From: Brumimicrobium sp041655765 | GTDB lineage: Bacteria; Bacteroidota; Bacteroidia; Flavobacteriales_D; Crocinitomicaceae | Direction: 5' to 3' | Assembly (NCBI GenBank): GCA_041655765.1 | Contig: JBBAEU010000029.1 | Coordinates: forward strand, 1 to 26,263 | DNA: 26,263 nt | Shown here: piece by piece, positions 15,915 through 24,723 of the stretch | Position numbering within the stretch: position 1 is the first letter of the stretch | Layout: the number at the start of each line of letters is the position of its first letter | Made by a program: the position numbers and the translations under genes | Notes under the pieces: model-generated | Databases searched by the model: none | Told to the model about the DNA's origin: nothing | The model's input: the letters and a program-made list of their open reading frames with translations, nothing else

Positions 15915-16649
15915 ATGAAAAAGTCCCTTAAAAATGTGTTTGTTCAAAACAAACTTAAATTTTTCTCTCTTTTTTTATTTGGAGCATTAACAACACTCGT
16001 GCTAAATTCTTGCGCCAAAGAAGATGCTGCAGATGTGAATCAAGACAAAATTTGGACAGAATATCTGGTACATTACAATGAAAATGATGATAAAACACAT
16101 GTTGTTGCACGTTTTCGTTTTGGGAATGCTATGGGAACCCTGCTTGAATTAGTAGATACAACAGGTGCAAGTGTTTCATTTAATGGAACGCCAATGCCTT
16201 ATTCTATATTTTGGAGTGGTCACCACTTGGAGTTTGCAGGGAATGTAACAACAGGAACATTTGACTATGTAAATACCGAAGGAACAGTTTATTCAAACAG
16301 CGTTCCTTCTGGCACAGACGTAATCGCATTTCCTTCAGATTTTGACACAATTGCAAAATCACAAGCTGAAACCTTCACTTGGGTTGGAAATCCGCTATCT
16401 GCTAACCAAAGCGTTGGAATTTATGTCGGAAGTTATGGCTGGAATAAAGACGCACTGTTTTATACAAATGCAGTTGGAGCAAACAGCTTGGTGATGGGTG
16501 TTCAAGCAAAAAATAGTTTAACCGTTGGAACGGGAGGACTTTATATGCTTAGAGTCGTTGAAAACAATTCGATTAACGGTACTTCAAAAGGTGGTGTGAT
16601 TCGTTATTCATATCGTCCGATTGACAAGAGTGTTGTCATCGTTCCATAA
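15915..16649 (+). CDS. Lipoprotein of unknown function
   Basis: From the ATG at 15915 the 244-residue product begins MKKSLKN, then a hydrophobic stretch ending in the lipobox LNSC, so it should be lipidated and reach the outer membrane or periplasm. The rest is beta-rich, with many Thr, Ser, Gly and aromatic residues, and I recognise no domain. The frame continues upstream to ATG 15834, but that would put 27 basic residues before the signal peptide and would translate a probable leader hairpin, so I reject it. It stands alone: a leader of some 80 bases before and a strong terminator after. Function is unknown. Confidence 0.82.
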   Translation: MKKSLKNVFVQNKLKFFSLFLFGALTTLVLNSCAKEDAADVNQDKIWTEYLVHYNENDDKTHVVARFRFGNAMGTLLELVDTTGASVSFNGTPMPYSIFWSGHHLEFAGNVTTGTFDYVNTEGTVYSNSVPSGTDVIAFPSDFDTIAKSQAETFTWVGNPLSANQSVGIYVGSYGWNKDALFYTNAVGANSLVMGVQAKNSLTVGTGGLYMLRVVENNSINGTSKGGVIRYSYRPIDKSVVIVP

Positions 16650-16671
16650 CGTTTGATTATATTTTTTAATG

Positions 16672-16725
16672 AACCATTAAGGAGTTGAAAGATGTGATAT
16701 CTCTTAACTACTTAATGGTTTTTTT
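16672..16725 (+). terminator. Strong rho-independent terminator after the lipoprotein gene
   Basis: AACCATTAAG (16672-16681) pairs perfectly with CTTAATGGTT (16711-16720); the inner part (about 16682-16692 with 16700-16710) extends the stem with a few mismatches. A run of seven T (16719-16725) follows. Confidence 0.85.
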
Positions 16726-16909
16726 GTCTCCTACTGCCAGTCTTCCTCCAAACAAAGGAACACATTTAACTTTCTTTGTTTTCAAAACGTTTAAGACACT
16801 TTTGGTTTTTGTAAATAATTCAAGCGAATAATAAGATTTTACTCTTATGCTTGCATTCAACTAATTTATTTTAGTATCTTAACGTTCTGAACCCACTTAA
16901 ATCAAAAAA

Positions 16910-19240
16910 ATGTTAAAGATGAAAGAGTTAACAACCGAATTCGAATCTCCAGCAGATTTTACGGAAAAATTTATTAATCGAACAAACAAGAACTTATTCT
17001 TAACTGGTAAAGCTGGTACAGGAAAAACGACTTTACTCAGAAAGATTATAGAAACAACATACAAAAACACCGTAGTTGTTGCTCCAACAGGAATTGCCGC
17101 ATTAAATGCTGGTGGCGTAACCATTCATTCTTTTTTTCAATTGCCTTTTGGTGCATTTTTACCCATAGATGAACGACCTCCTTTTAGCGGATATTCGATG
17201 CAATTCAACACAAAAAACACACTGTTGCGTCATGCACGAATGAATAGAAAAAAGCAAGATATTATGCTAAAACTCGAACTGCTCATTATTGATGAAGTGA
17301 GTATGCTCAGGGCAGATTTATTAGATGCAATTGACCATACATTACAAAAAAACCGTCGTGATGACAGACCTTTTGGTGGCGTTCAAGTACTTTTTATTGG
17401 AGACTTATTGCAACTCCCTCCGATTGTCAAAGATCAAGAATGGAGCGTGTTAAGTCGATACTATAAGGGACAATTTTTCTTTCATTCAAAAGTTTTGGAA
17501 GAAAATCCTCCGTTTTACATTGAGTTAGAGAAGATATATCGTCAAAGTGACCAAAGATTCATAAGTGTCTTGAATGAACTCAGAAATAATTTTATTTCAC
17601 CAGAGAATTTGGAGCTTCTAAATCAATATGTTCAACCAGATTTTGATGCAACCAAACACGAAGGTTACATCACATTGACAACGCACAACAACGTTGCAGA
17701 CAGTATAAACGAAAAAGCGTTAAAAACCATCCAACAAAAGTCTTTTAACTTTTACGCAAAAACTACAGGCGATTTTCCCGAAAATATATACCCAATTCCG
17801 AAAGAAATGGAATTAAAAGTTGGCGCACAAGTTATGTTTATCAAAAACGACATGAGTTATGAGCGCAGATATTTCAACGGAAAAATTGGTGTTGTGTCAA
17901 GTTTATCAGCCGACGAAATTTTTGTTACTTTTCCAGAGGAAAACAAAACCATACAAGTAGAACCTTTTGGCTGGGAAAACAAAAAATTCACATTGGATGA
18001 TAAAACCGGAGAAATCAAGGAGAAAACAATTGGTGTCTTTTCACATTATCCTTTAAAATTAGCTTGGGCAATTACAGTTCATAAAAGTCAAGGCCTAACG
18101 TTTGAAAAAGCTGTTTTAGACTTGTCACGTGTTTTTGCTCCAGGTCAAGCGTATGTTGCTTTATCTCGACTTGTTTCCTTAGACGGATTGGTGCTAACAG
18201 AACCCATTCAACTCAATGGGCTAAAGAATGAAGCTGATGTTGTTAATTATGCAAAAAACAAAGCCGATAAATCAACCATGATAAAGGCTTTAAAAGAAGA
18301 AACCGCCATTTATTTGCGTAATCGACTACAAAAAACTTTCAACTGGGAAGTTATGGTGACAAAATGGTTGACATTAGAATCTCAACATAAACAAGCGGGT
18401 GAACGAAGCGAAATGGGGAAAAACAGAACCATCTTTGAGAAGCAAACCCGTCTTTTATTAGACACTCTGGAACCTGCTAAAAAATTCAGAGAACAGCTGA
18501 TAAGGATTTGCTCTCAACGCCCAATAAATTTAGAAACAATTCAAGAAAGATATGAAGCGGCATACACTTATTTTATGGAAAAATTAGAACCGGTTTTCCA
18601 TAGCAACCTCAAACAAATGGTGATTATAGGAAGCCAGAGCAATGCCAAACAATATTTTGAAGATTTGGCTGAATTGGATGAATTAATAACGGATGTAATT
18701 GGAAATTTAAAAAAGGATAAAAACCTTGTACAAGCAATTGCCAGAGGAGAAGAACCAACAAAAAATCAGATTTGGGATAACGAAGTAAGAAATTTTAAAA
18801 TTCACAAAGTTGAAGCAGTAAAAAATGAAGTTCAGAGAGAAAGACCAACTTTAGCGGAAGAAGCAGATTTTTTCTATTTAAAGGAGGAAGTACTACCAGC
18901 CAAAACTAAAAAAAAGAAGGAAAGCTCTAAACCAAAACGCGTGAAAGGCCAAACTTATATTGATACCTTAGAACTGTACAAACAAGGAAAATCAATTGCA
19001 GAAATTGCAAAAGAACGTTCGCTCACGGAAAGCACAATTCAGAGTCATTTCGCTCATTGGATTAAAAAAGGAGAATTAACACTGGATGATGCATTAACGA
19101 AGGACCGAATTCAAGTTTTAGAGGAAATCTTTGGTGATACAGTTCCTGAAGTAATAAACGAAGCAAAAGCCAAAGCTGGAGACAAGGTTACGTACGGAGA
19201 AGTAAGACTCTATCAAGCAAGTCAATCTGCTAATACATAA
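16910..19240 (+). CDS. Pif1/RecD-like superfamily 1 helicase with C-terminal helix-turn-helix
   Basis: The 776-residue protein has Walker A GKAGTGKTT (33-41), motif Ia APTGIAAL (58-65), Walker B LLIIDEVSM (D128, E129), motif III around FIGDLLQLPP and the C-terminal motifs HKSQGLTF and YVALSR, all as in the Pif1/RecD branch of SF1 helicases. After the helicase core come a charged linker and, at about 680-735, a helix-turn-helix of the HTH_40 type (YIDTLELYKQGKSIAEIAKE). That tail is common in Bacteroidota homologues. A role in replication, recombination or repair is likely; the exact one is unknown. The ATG at 16910 is used; another in-frame ATG lies three codons on. It stands alone and converges with the response regulator. 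Confidence 0.9.
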   Translation: MLKMKELTTEFESPADFTEKFINRTNKNLFLTGKAGTGKTTLLRKIIETTYKNTVVVAPTGIAALNAGGVTIHSFFQLPFGAFLPIDERPPFSGYSMQFNTKNTLLRHARMNRKKQDIMLKLELLIIDEVSMLRADLLDAIDHTLQKNRRDDRPFGGVQVLFIGDLLQLPPIVKDQEWSVLSRYYKGQFFFHSKVLEENPPFYIELEKIYRQSDQRFISVLNELRNNFISPENLELLNQYVQPDFDATKHEGYITLTTHNNVADSINEKALKTIQQKSFNFYAKTTGDFPENIYPIPKEMELKVGAQVMFIKNDMSYERRYFNGKIGVVSSLSADEIFVTFPEENKTIQVEPFGWENKKFTLDDKTGEIKEKTIGVFSHYPLKLAWAITVHKSQGLTFEKAVLDLSRVFAPGQAYVALSRLVSLDGLVLTEPIQLNGLKNEADVVNYAKNKADKSTMIKALKEETAIYLRNRLQKTFNWEVMVTKWLTLESQHKQAGERSEMGKNRTIFEKQTRLLLDTLEPAKKFREQLIRICSQRPINLETIQERYEAAYTYFMEKLEPVFHSNLKQMVIIGSQSNAKQYFEDLAELDELITDVIGNLKKDKNLVQAIARGEEPTKNQIWDNEVRNFKIHKVEAVKNEVQRERPTLAEEADFFYLKEEVLPAKTKKKKESSKPKRVKGQTYIDTLELYKQGKSIAEIAKERSLTESTIQSHFAHWIKKGELTLDDALTKDRIQVLEEIFGDTVPEVINEAKAKAGDKVTYGEVRLYQASQSANT

Positions 19241-19253
19241 AAATAAGAAAACT

Positions 19254-20000
19254 TTAAATCAAATTCAACTTATTCATTAATCCTTCTCGGTATGAACCTC
19301 CGATAGGAATGAGTTTTTTTCCGTCTTCTAATTGAAGATTAGGATAATCAATTAAGGCAATCTTATCAATTCTAACGATATAAGAACGATGAACGCGAAT
19401 AAAATCAGCGTCACCCAGCTTACTGTCAATATCTTTCATGGTTGAGTGGATGGTGTATTTCGAATCTAAGGTGTTAATTACCACATAATCTTTTAGTGCT
19501 TCAACGAAATAGATGTCTTTTGTGTTGATTTTCACTAACTGTGAGTTTGATTTCACAAAAATAAAGTTTCTAGAATTTTTTCCTTCTGCTAATGTATAAA
19601 GCAAGTCAAGCTCCTTGTTTTGATCTTTTTGTTTTTGATGATTAAAGAGTGCAATCTCAATGGTTGAACGTAAGTCAATTTCTTTAAATGGCTTTAAAAT
19701 ATAGCCACTTGGCATTGTAATTTTAGCCTTTGACAAAGTAGAGTCATCTGCATAAGCTGTCAAAAATACAATTGGAATATTATATTCTTCCCTAATGATT
19801 TCAGCGGCTTCAATTCCACTTAATTCTCCCTTTAACATGATGTCCATTAGGATTAAATCTGGAGAAAGATCTTCTGCCAATTTAATCGCTTTTTCTCCTG
19901 TAGTAGCGGATCCACAAACCTCATATCCAAGACGGGTTAAACTACCTTGAATGTCTTCTGATATAATCATTTCGTCTTCTACGACTAATATTTTTGCCAT
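19254..20000 (-). CDS. LytTR-family response regulator
   Basis: The 248-residue protein has an N-terminal receiver domain (1 to about 122) with the acidic pair E9/D10 region, the phospho-acceptor D53 (LILMDIML), T81 and K103 (ILKPF). A LytTR DNA-binding domain covers about 148-245 (FIFVKSNSQLVKI, DIYFVEALKDYV, FIRVHRSYIVRI). LytTR regulators bind direct repeats upstream of their targets. No histidine kinase is adjacent, so the partner is encoded elsewhere, as is common for this class in Bacteroidota. It is divergent from the M3 peptidase across a 388-bp gap. A TATATTTG box on its strand lies 227 bases upstream, which would give a long leader. Confidence 0.93.
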   Translation of the reverse strand: MAKILVVEDEMIISEDIQGSLTRLGYEVCGSATTGEKAIKLAEDLSPDLILMDIMLKGELSGIEAAEIIREEYNIPIVFLTAYADDSTLSKAKITMPSGYILKPFKEIDLRSTIEIALFNHQKQKDQNKELDLLYTLAEGKNSRNFIFVKSNSQLVKINTKDIYFVEALKDYVVINTLDSKYTIHSTMKDIDSKLGDADFIRVHRSYIVRIDKIALIDYPNLQLEDGKKLIPIGGSYREGLMNKLNLI

Positions 20001-20226
20001 TCGATTTTGTTTTTATTAATGTTTACATTCATTCCGAACAAAAGCTCCAATGAAATACCTTGAAGCTAATAAATCCCTGTATCAAACACTAAATCAGGAT
20101 TCAATATCAATAAAAGGCAATCAGTTCTCGTTAAATACACATCCTTATCAAAAACAGAAAACAAAGTCACTTCTTGTAAGGATTATATATTAACAGTTTT
20201 AACTCCTTTATAAATTCTGTAAATCT

Positions 20227-20234
20227 CAAATATA
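20227..20234 (-). promoter_or_regulatory. Possible -7 box (TATATTTG) for the response regulator
   Basis: It is an exact TAnnTTTG match on the minus strand, but 226 bases before the ATG, with no TTG -33 element. In DNA this AT-rich it could be chance. Confidence 0.3.
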
Positions 20235-20313
20235 ATTAAATAGTCTAATATATTAAACGGAAATATAACTAAAGTATTATTGAACAAATTTCCTTCATGA
20301 ACATTCCTTCTTT

Positions 20314-20347
20314 TTGACTGTTATTTTATTATTATTCTGTATAATTG
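20314..20347 (+). promoter_or_regulatory. Possible promoter of the M3 peptidase gene (TTG-23 bp-TATAATTG)
   Basis: TATAATTG (20340-20347) differs from TAnnTTTG by one base; TTG at 20314-20316 is 23 bp upstream, at the edge of the accepted spacing. The box ends 41 bases before the ATG. Confidence 0.4.
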
Positions 20348-20388
20348 TTACGACAAAAAAGGTTCAATAAAAAATCGAAAAAATAAAT

Positions 20389-22419
20389 ATGAATATTCTT
20401 ACTCAAAAGTTTACTACTCAATACGAAACGGCACCATTTTCAAAGATTAAAAATGAAGATTTTTTACCCGCTATTTTGGAGGCAATTGAAAATGCCAAAT
20501 CTGAAATCAATGCAATTGTTGAGAGCAAAGACGAACCAACTTTTGAAAACACCTTAGAAGCAATGGCGTTTTCTGGAATGCAATTGGATCAGGTTTCTTC
20601 AATATTTTTCAACTTGCATTCGGCGGAAACAAATGATGAGATTGAAGATATTGCTCAAGAAGTGGCTCCAGTACTCTCTGAATTTCAAAACGACATTACA
20701 CTCAATCCTAAATTGTTTGAACGTGTAAAAAAAGTTTATGACCAAAAGCAGAATCTTACATTATCAAAAGAAGAGGAAATGTTGTTAGACTCTACCTATA
20801 AATCTTTTGTAAGAAATGGAGCTTTATTAGATGATGAAGAAAAATCAAAATTAAGAAAATTAGACGCTGAATTGTCGATGTTGAAACTTACTTTTGGGAA
20901 AAACGTTCTGGCAGATTCTAACGCATATCAATTACATATTACTGACAAAAATGAAGTCGAATCTCTTCCTAATGCAGCAATTGAATCTGCTGCTGAATTA
21001 GCAAAAAGTAATGGAAAAGAAGGCTGGATTTTCACCTTGGATTATCCAAGTTATTTGCCTTTTATGAAATTCGCTAAAAATCGTGAGCGCAGAAAAGAAT
21101 TGGCACTTGCTTTCGGGAAAAAAGGATTTCAAAATAATGAAAACAACAACGAAAAAGTCGCTATTCAGATTGCAAAATTACGCTTTGAAAGGGCAAAATT
21201 ATTGGGTTATCAATCGCATGCAGACTTTGTTTTAGAAGAGCGTATGGCTGAATCACCAAAGAAAGTAATTCAATTCTTAAACGACCTACTCATAAAAGCA
21301 AAACCTGCAGCAAAAAAGGAATTTAAAGAATTAGAAGATTTTGCTAAGGAAATTGACGGCATTGACCAACTCCAAAAGTGGGATGGTGCATATTATTCAT
21401 ATAAATTGACGCAAAAGTTATTTGATTTAGATGAAGAAGACTTAAAACCATACTTTCAGCTAGAAAACGTGCTTAACGGGGCTTTTAAAGTTGCCAAAAA
21501 ATTATATGGTTTAACTTTTACAGAAGTCAATAATATCGATAAATACCACGAAGAAGTAAAAACTTATGAAGTAAAGAACGATAAAGGAGATTTTATCGCT
21601 GTTTTTTATGCTGACTTCTTTCCCCGCAAAGGGAAAAGACAAGGTGCTTGGATGACAAGTTATAAACCACAATTCATCAAAGATGGCAAAAATCACCGCC
21701 CACACATTTCCATTGTTTGTAATTTTTCACGACCAACAGCAACCATCCCGTCGCTTTTAACATTTAACGAAGTTACAACGTTGTTCCATGAGTTTGGTCA
21801 TGCTTTACACGGAATGTTAGCCAATACAAAATATCCTGGACTTTCAGGGACTTCTGTTTATTGGGATTTTGTAGAGTTACCTTCACAAATCATGGAAAAT
21901 TGGTGCTATCAAAAAGAAGCGTTGGAACTTTTTGCAAAGCATTATGAAACCGGAGAAGTTATTCCAATGGATTTGATTGATAAGATCAAAAAAAGTGCCA
22001 ACTTCCAAGAAGGAATGGCAACGGTTCGTCAACTTTCATTTGGTTTGTTAGACATGGGTTGGCACGGACAAGATCCAACTCACATTTCTAACCTGAAAGC
22101 GTTTGAAAAAGAACAGTTTGCAGCAACTCAGCTCTACCCTGATGTCGAAGGAAATGCGATGAGCCCTGCATTTTCACACATTTTTAACGGCGGATATTCT
22201 TCTGGTTATTATTCTTACAAATGGGCAGAAGTTTTGGATGCTGATGCGTTTGAGTATTTTCAAGAAAACGGAATATTTAATCGTGAAATTGCTAACAAAT
22301 TCAAAGAAAACATTCTATCAAAAGGAGGAACAGAACACCCAAGTATTTTATACAAACGATTTAGGGGAAAAGATCCAGAAGTGGATGCCTTGTTAAAAAG
22401 GGCGGGACTGATATCGTAA
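20389..22419 (+). CDS. M3-family zinc oligopeptidase (Dcp/oligopeptidase A type)
   Basis: It should cleave short peptides released by protein turnover or nutrition. The 676-residue protein has the M3 zinc motif HEFGH (467-471) and the third ligand E496 in FVELPSQIMENW. The family segment GYSSGYYSYKWAEVLDADAF near the C-terminus is also clear. Length and the absence of a signal peptide fit the cytoplasmic Dcp/PrlC group (about 680 residues). I cannot separate dipeptidyl carboxypeptidase from oligopeptidase A by eye, so no symbol is given. It is convergent with the ABC exporter gene, with 9 bases between stops. Confidence 0.93.
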   Translation: MNILTQKFTTQYETAPFSKIKNEDFLPAILEAIENAKSEINAIVESKDEPTFENTLEAMAFSGMQLDQVSSIFFNLHSAETNDEIEDIAQEVAPVLSEFQNDITLNPKLFERVKKVYDQKQNLTLSKEEEMLLDSTYKSFVRNGALLDDEEKSKLRKLDAELSMLKLTFGKNVLADSNAYQLHITDKNEVESLPNAAIESAAELAKSNGKEGWIFTLDYPSYLPFMKFAKNRERRKELALAFGKKGFQNNENNNEKVAIQIAKLRFERAKLLGYQSHADFVLEERMAESPKKVIQFLNDLLIKAKPAAKKEFKELEDFAKEIDGIDQLQKWDGAYYSYKLTQKLFDLDEEDLKPYFQLENVLNGAFKVAKKLYGLTFTEVNNIDKYHEEVKTYEVKNDKGDFIAVFYADFFPRKGKRQGAWMTSYKPQFIKDGKNHRPHISIVCNFSRPTATIPSLLTFNEVTTLFHEFGHALHGMLANTKYPGLSGTSVYWDFVELPSQIMENWCYQKEALELFAKHYETGEVIPMDLIDKIKKSANFQEGMATVRQLSFGLLDMGWHGQDPTHISNLKAFEKEQFAATQLYPDVEGNAMSPAFSHIFNGGYSSGYYSYKWAEVLDADAFEYFQENGIFNREIANKFKENILSKGGTEHPSILYKRFRGKDPEVDALLKRAGLIS

Positions 22420-22428
22420 AATATTGTA

Positions 22429-24267
22429 TTAAACTCCTTGCATCGTACTGAGTCGATGGTATAAACCACCTTTCTCAAAGAGCTCTTCGTGTGTTCCTTG
22501 CTCAACGATTCTTCCTTTATTCAAAACCAAAATAACGTCTGCATTTTTGATGGTACTTAATCTGTGAGCAATCACCAAAGAGGTTCTGTTTTTCATTAAT
22601 TTATATAGTGCATCCTGAACCAGTTTTTCGCTTTCTGTATCCAAGGCTGATGTTGCTTCATCTAAAATCATGATAGGTGGGTTTTTCAATACAGCACGAG
22701 CAATTCCAATCCTTTGTTTTTGTCCACCCGAAAGTTTGTTTCCCCTTTCTCCAATATTGGTAAAATAACCTTCTTCAAGTTCAGAAATAAACTCATGAGC
22801 GTTGGCAATTTTTGCTGCTTGCATCACTTCCTCTTCTGTTGCTTCAACGCCAAAAGCAATGTTGTTAAAAACCGTGTCGTTGAAAAGAATAGATTCTTGA
22901 CTTACCACGCCGATCTGATTTCTTAATTCTTCCAAAGAAAAAGACTTTATATTGATTCCATCGTATAGAATTTCTCCAGAACCAACGTCGTAAAAACGAG
23001 GGAGCAAATCAGCAATGGTTGACTTTCCACTCCCCGATTCCCCAACCAAAGCCACTGTTTTACCACGATTTATTTCAAAATTAACCGCATGTAAAACATC
23101 ATCATTTTGATAAGCAAAAGACACATTTTTAAATGAAATTTTATCTTTTAATGGTGCGATTTCAACAGGATTTTCCGGACTTTTAATTTTTTCATCTAGG
23201 TTTAAAATTTCTTCAATACGGTCTTGACTTGCTTTGGCCTTACTCATGTTTGCTGAGTTTTTAGCCATGTCTTGAACAGGTCTCAAAAGTTGAGAAAAAA
23301 CAATGATAAATCCGATAAATTGTTCCCCAGTAAATCCATCTTCTTGCGTATTTTCTAAAATCATCGAGCCACCGTACCACACAATTATAATCATCACGCA
23401 AGCGCCTAAAAATTCATTCAAAGGTGAAGATAAATCACGTTTTCTAAAAGCACGTGTAATTAATTTTTGATGGTGAAGGTTGTTTTTAGCAAACTTTTCA
23501 ATTGCAGCTTCTGTTGCGTTAAAAGCCTTAATAATTCTTATTCCCCCAAGATATTCTTCAAGAATCGAAAAAAGAACGCCCATTTGTTTTTGTCCTTTTG
23601 AAGCCGTTCTTTTTAAACTTTTTCCAATACGGGAAATAATCAATGCAGAAATTGGCAACAAGATAAACGAAAATAAAGTAAGTGGAACGCTCCAGTATAG
23701 TAAAACGCCAACAGTAATGATGATGGAAATCGGGTCTCTAAAAAACAACTCCAACATAGAAACCACAGCAATTTCAATTTGGTCAACATCACTGTTCATC
23801 CTTGACATCACGTCGCCTTTTCTCTCTTCAGTAAAAAAAGCAATGGGAAGGTTCATTGTTTTTTTAAATAATTTATCCCGATAGTCGCGAACAACAGCCA
23901 TTCTAAGTTGTGATTGATGAAAAATTGCGAGGTATCGGAAAAGATTTTTTAAGAAAAACGCAATTCCGACAGAGATACAGACAAAAAGCAATGCTCCTTT
24001 TGGGTCGTTTGCTGCCATAGAATACATAAAATAATTGTAGTAATCTTGAATATATTCAAAATAAGACATAATGCCTTCACCACTAAAAACAGGTTTGTGA
24101 ACAACCTCTAACGCCTCATCAGATGGGAAAATTACATTTAGGAAAGGTACGAACAACACGAGCGAAATCAAATTAAAAATCACATACAATAGGTTGAAGA
24201 ATATCGTTGCGATTGCCCTCCATCTATATATAAAAGTAGCTTTAAATATCGTCTTTAATTGCTGCAT
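22429..24267 (-). CDS. MsbA-type ABC exporter (permease and ATPase fused)
   Basis: The 612-residue half-transporter has an N-terminal six-helix permease domain (about 20-345) and a C-terminal nucleotide-binding domain (about 375-610). That domain has Walker A GESGSGKST (409-417), signature LSGGQ (512-516), Walker B IMILDEATSALD (D536, E537) and the H-loop in VIAHRLST. It should work as a homodimer in the inner membrane. The MsbA-like group flips lipid A core or exports lipids, drugs or peptides. In the permease the EERKGDVMSRM segment is typical. Lipid-A flipping is plausible but not shown. Its start lies five bases after a TATCTTTG box shared, as an inverted repeat, with rbfA. Confidence 0.92.
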   Translation of the reverse strand: MQQLKTIFKATFIYRWRAIATIFFNLLYVIFNLISLVLFVPFLNVIFPSDEALEVVHKPVFSGEGIMSYFEYIQDYYNYFMYSMAANDPKGALLFVCISVGIAFFLKNLFRYLAIFHQSQLRMAVVRDYRDKLFKKTMNLPIAFFTEERKGDVMSRMNSDVDQIEIAVVSMLELFFRDPISIIITVGVLLYWSVPLTLFSFILLPISALIISRIGKSLKRTASKGQKQMGVLFSILEEYLGGIRIIKAFNATEAAIEKFAKNNLHHQKLITRAFRKRDLSSPLNEFLGACVMIIIVWYGGSMILENTQEDGFTGEQFIGFIIVFSQLLRPVQDMAKNSANMSKAKASQDRIEEILNLDEKIKSPENPVEIAPLKDKISFKNVSFAYQNDDVLHAVNFEINRGKTVALVGESGSGKSTIADLLPRFYDVGSGEILYDGINIKSFSLEELRNQIGVVSQESILFNDTVFNNIAFGVEATEEEVMQAAKIANAHEFISELEEGYFTNIGERGNKLSGGQKQRIGIARAVLKNPPIMILDEATSALDTESEKLVQDALYKLMKNRTSLVIAHRLSTIKNADVILVLNKGRIVEQGTHEELFEKGGLYHRLSTMQGV

Positions 24268-24269
24268 GA

Positions 24270-24284
24270 CAACAAAGATAAGAA
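24270..24284 (-). promoter_or_regulatory. ABC-exporter promoter arm of a 15-bp inverted repeat
   Basis: The minus strand reads TTCTTATCTTTGTTG, containing the -7 box TATCTTTG (bases 24273-24280). Five bases separate the box from the ATG at 24267, so the transcript should be nearly leaderless. The same 15-mer occurs on the plus strand at 24372-24386. Confidence 0.65.
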
Positions 24285-24371
24285 TTTCACTTTGCTAAAT
24301 TCCTATCACTTCAATTTTATCAAAATATTTTCCTCTTAAAACAATAACTTTTACCTCATTTTACTTTTTAC

Positions 24372-24386
24372 TTCTTATCTTTGTTG
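24372..24386 (+). promoter_or_regulatory. rbfA promoter arm of the 15-bp inverted repeat
   Basis: TTCTTATCTTTGTTG contains the -7 box TATCTTTG (24376-24383), which ends only four bases before the rbfA ATG at 24388. It is the exact inverted partner of 24270-24284. Confidence 0.65.
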
Positions 24387-24387
24387 A

Positions 24388-24723
24388 ATGGGATCAATAC
24401 GACAGCAAAAAATTTCAAAAGTTATTCAAGAAGAACTCTCTGTGATTTTTCAAAGACAAGCAAGGGAGTTGGGTCTTGGAGCAATGGTTACAGTTACAAC
24501 GGTACGTGTCACTTCTGATTTAAGTTTAGCAAGGGTTTACCTAAGTATCTTTGCAGGTCCACCAAAAGAAGAAGTATTGGCACACATTCAAAGTAACAAA
24601 GGTAAAGTTCGCGGGGAAGTCGGAAAACGACTAAAAAGTATGCGACATATTCCCGATTTGGCATTCTTCATCGATGACTCGCTTGATTATGCTGAAAAAA
24701 TTGATGAACTATTAAAACAATAA
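24388..24723 (+). CDS. rbfA: 30S ribosome-binding factor A
   Basis: RbfA helps late maturation of the 30S subunit and the 5' end of 16S rRNA, and matters for growth in the cold. The 111-residue protein has the family N-terminus (RQQKISKVIQEELSVIFQR), the KH-like core with VTVTTVRVTSDLSLARVYLS, and the C-terminal LAFFIDDSLDYAEKIDELL. Length is typical. The ATG is close behind the promoter box, so initiation on a very short leader is implied. The permease gene begins directly after the stop codon, implying translational coupling. Confidence 0.96.
   Translation: MGSIRQQKISKVIQEELSVIFQRQARELGLGAMVTVTTVRVTSDLSLARVYLSIFAGPPKEEVLAHIQSNKGKVRGEVGKRLKSMRHIPDLAFFIDDSLDYAEKIDELLKQ

Larger units (their letters stand above)
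20001..20388. other. Divergent intergenic region between response regulator and M3 peptidase
   Basis: I see no gene in these 388 bases. Promoter-like sequences for both sides are present: CAAATATA at 20227-20234 (TATATTTG on the minus strand) and a degenerate box at 20340-20347 on the plus strand. The length leaves room for regulatory sites or an unannotated small RNA, but I see no strong hairpin. Confidence 0.5.
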
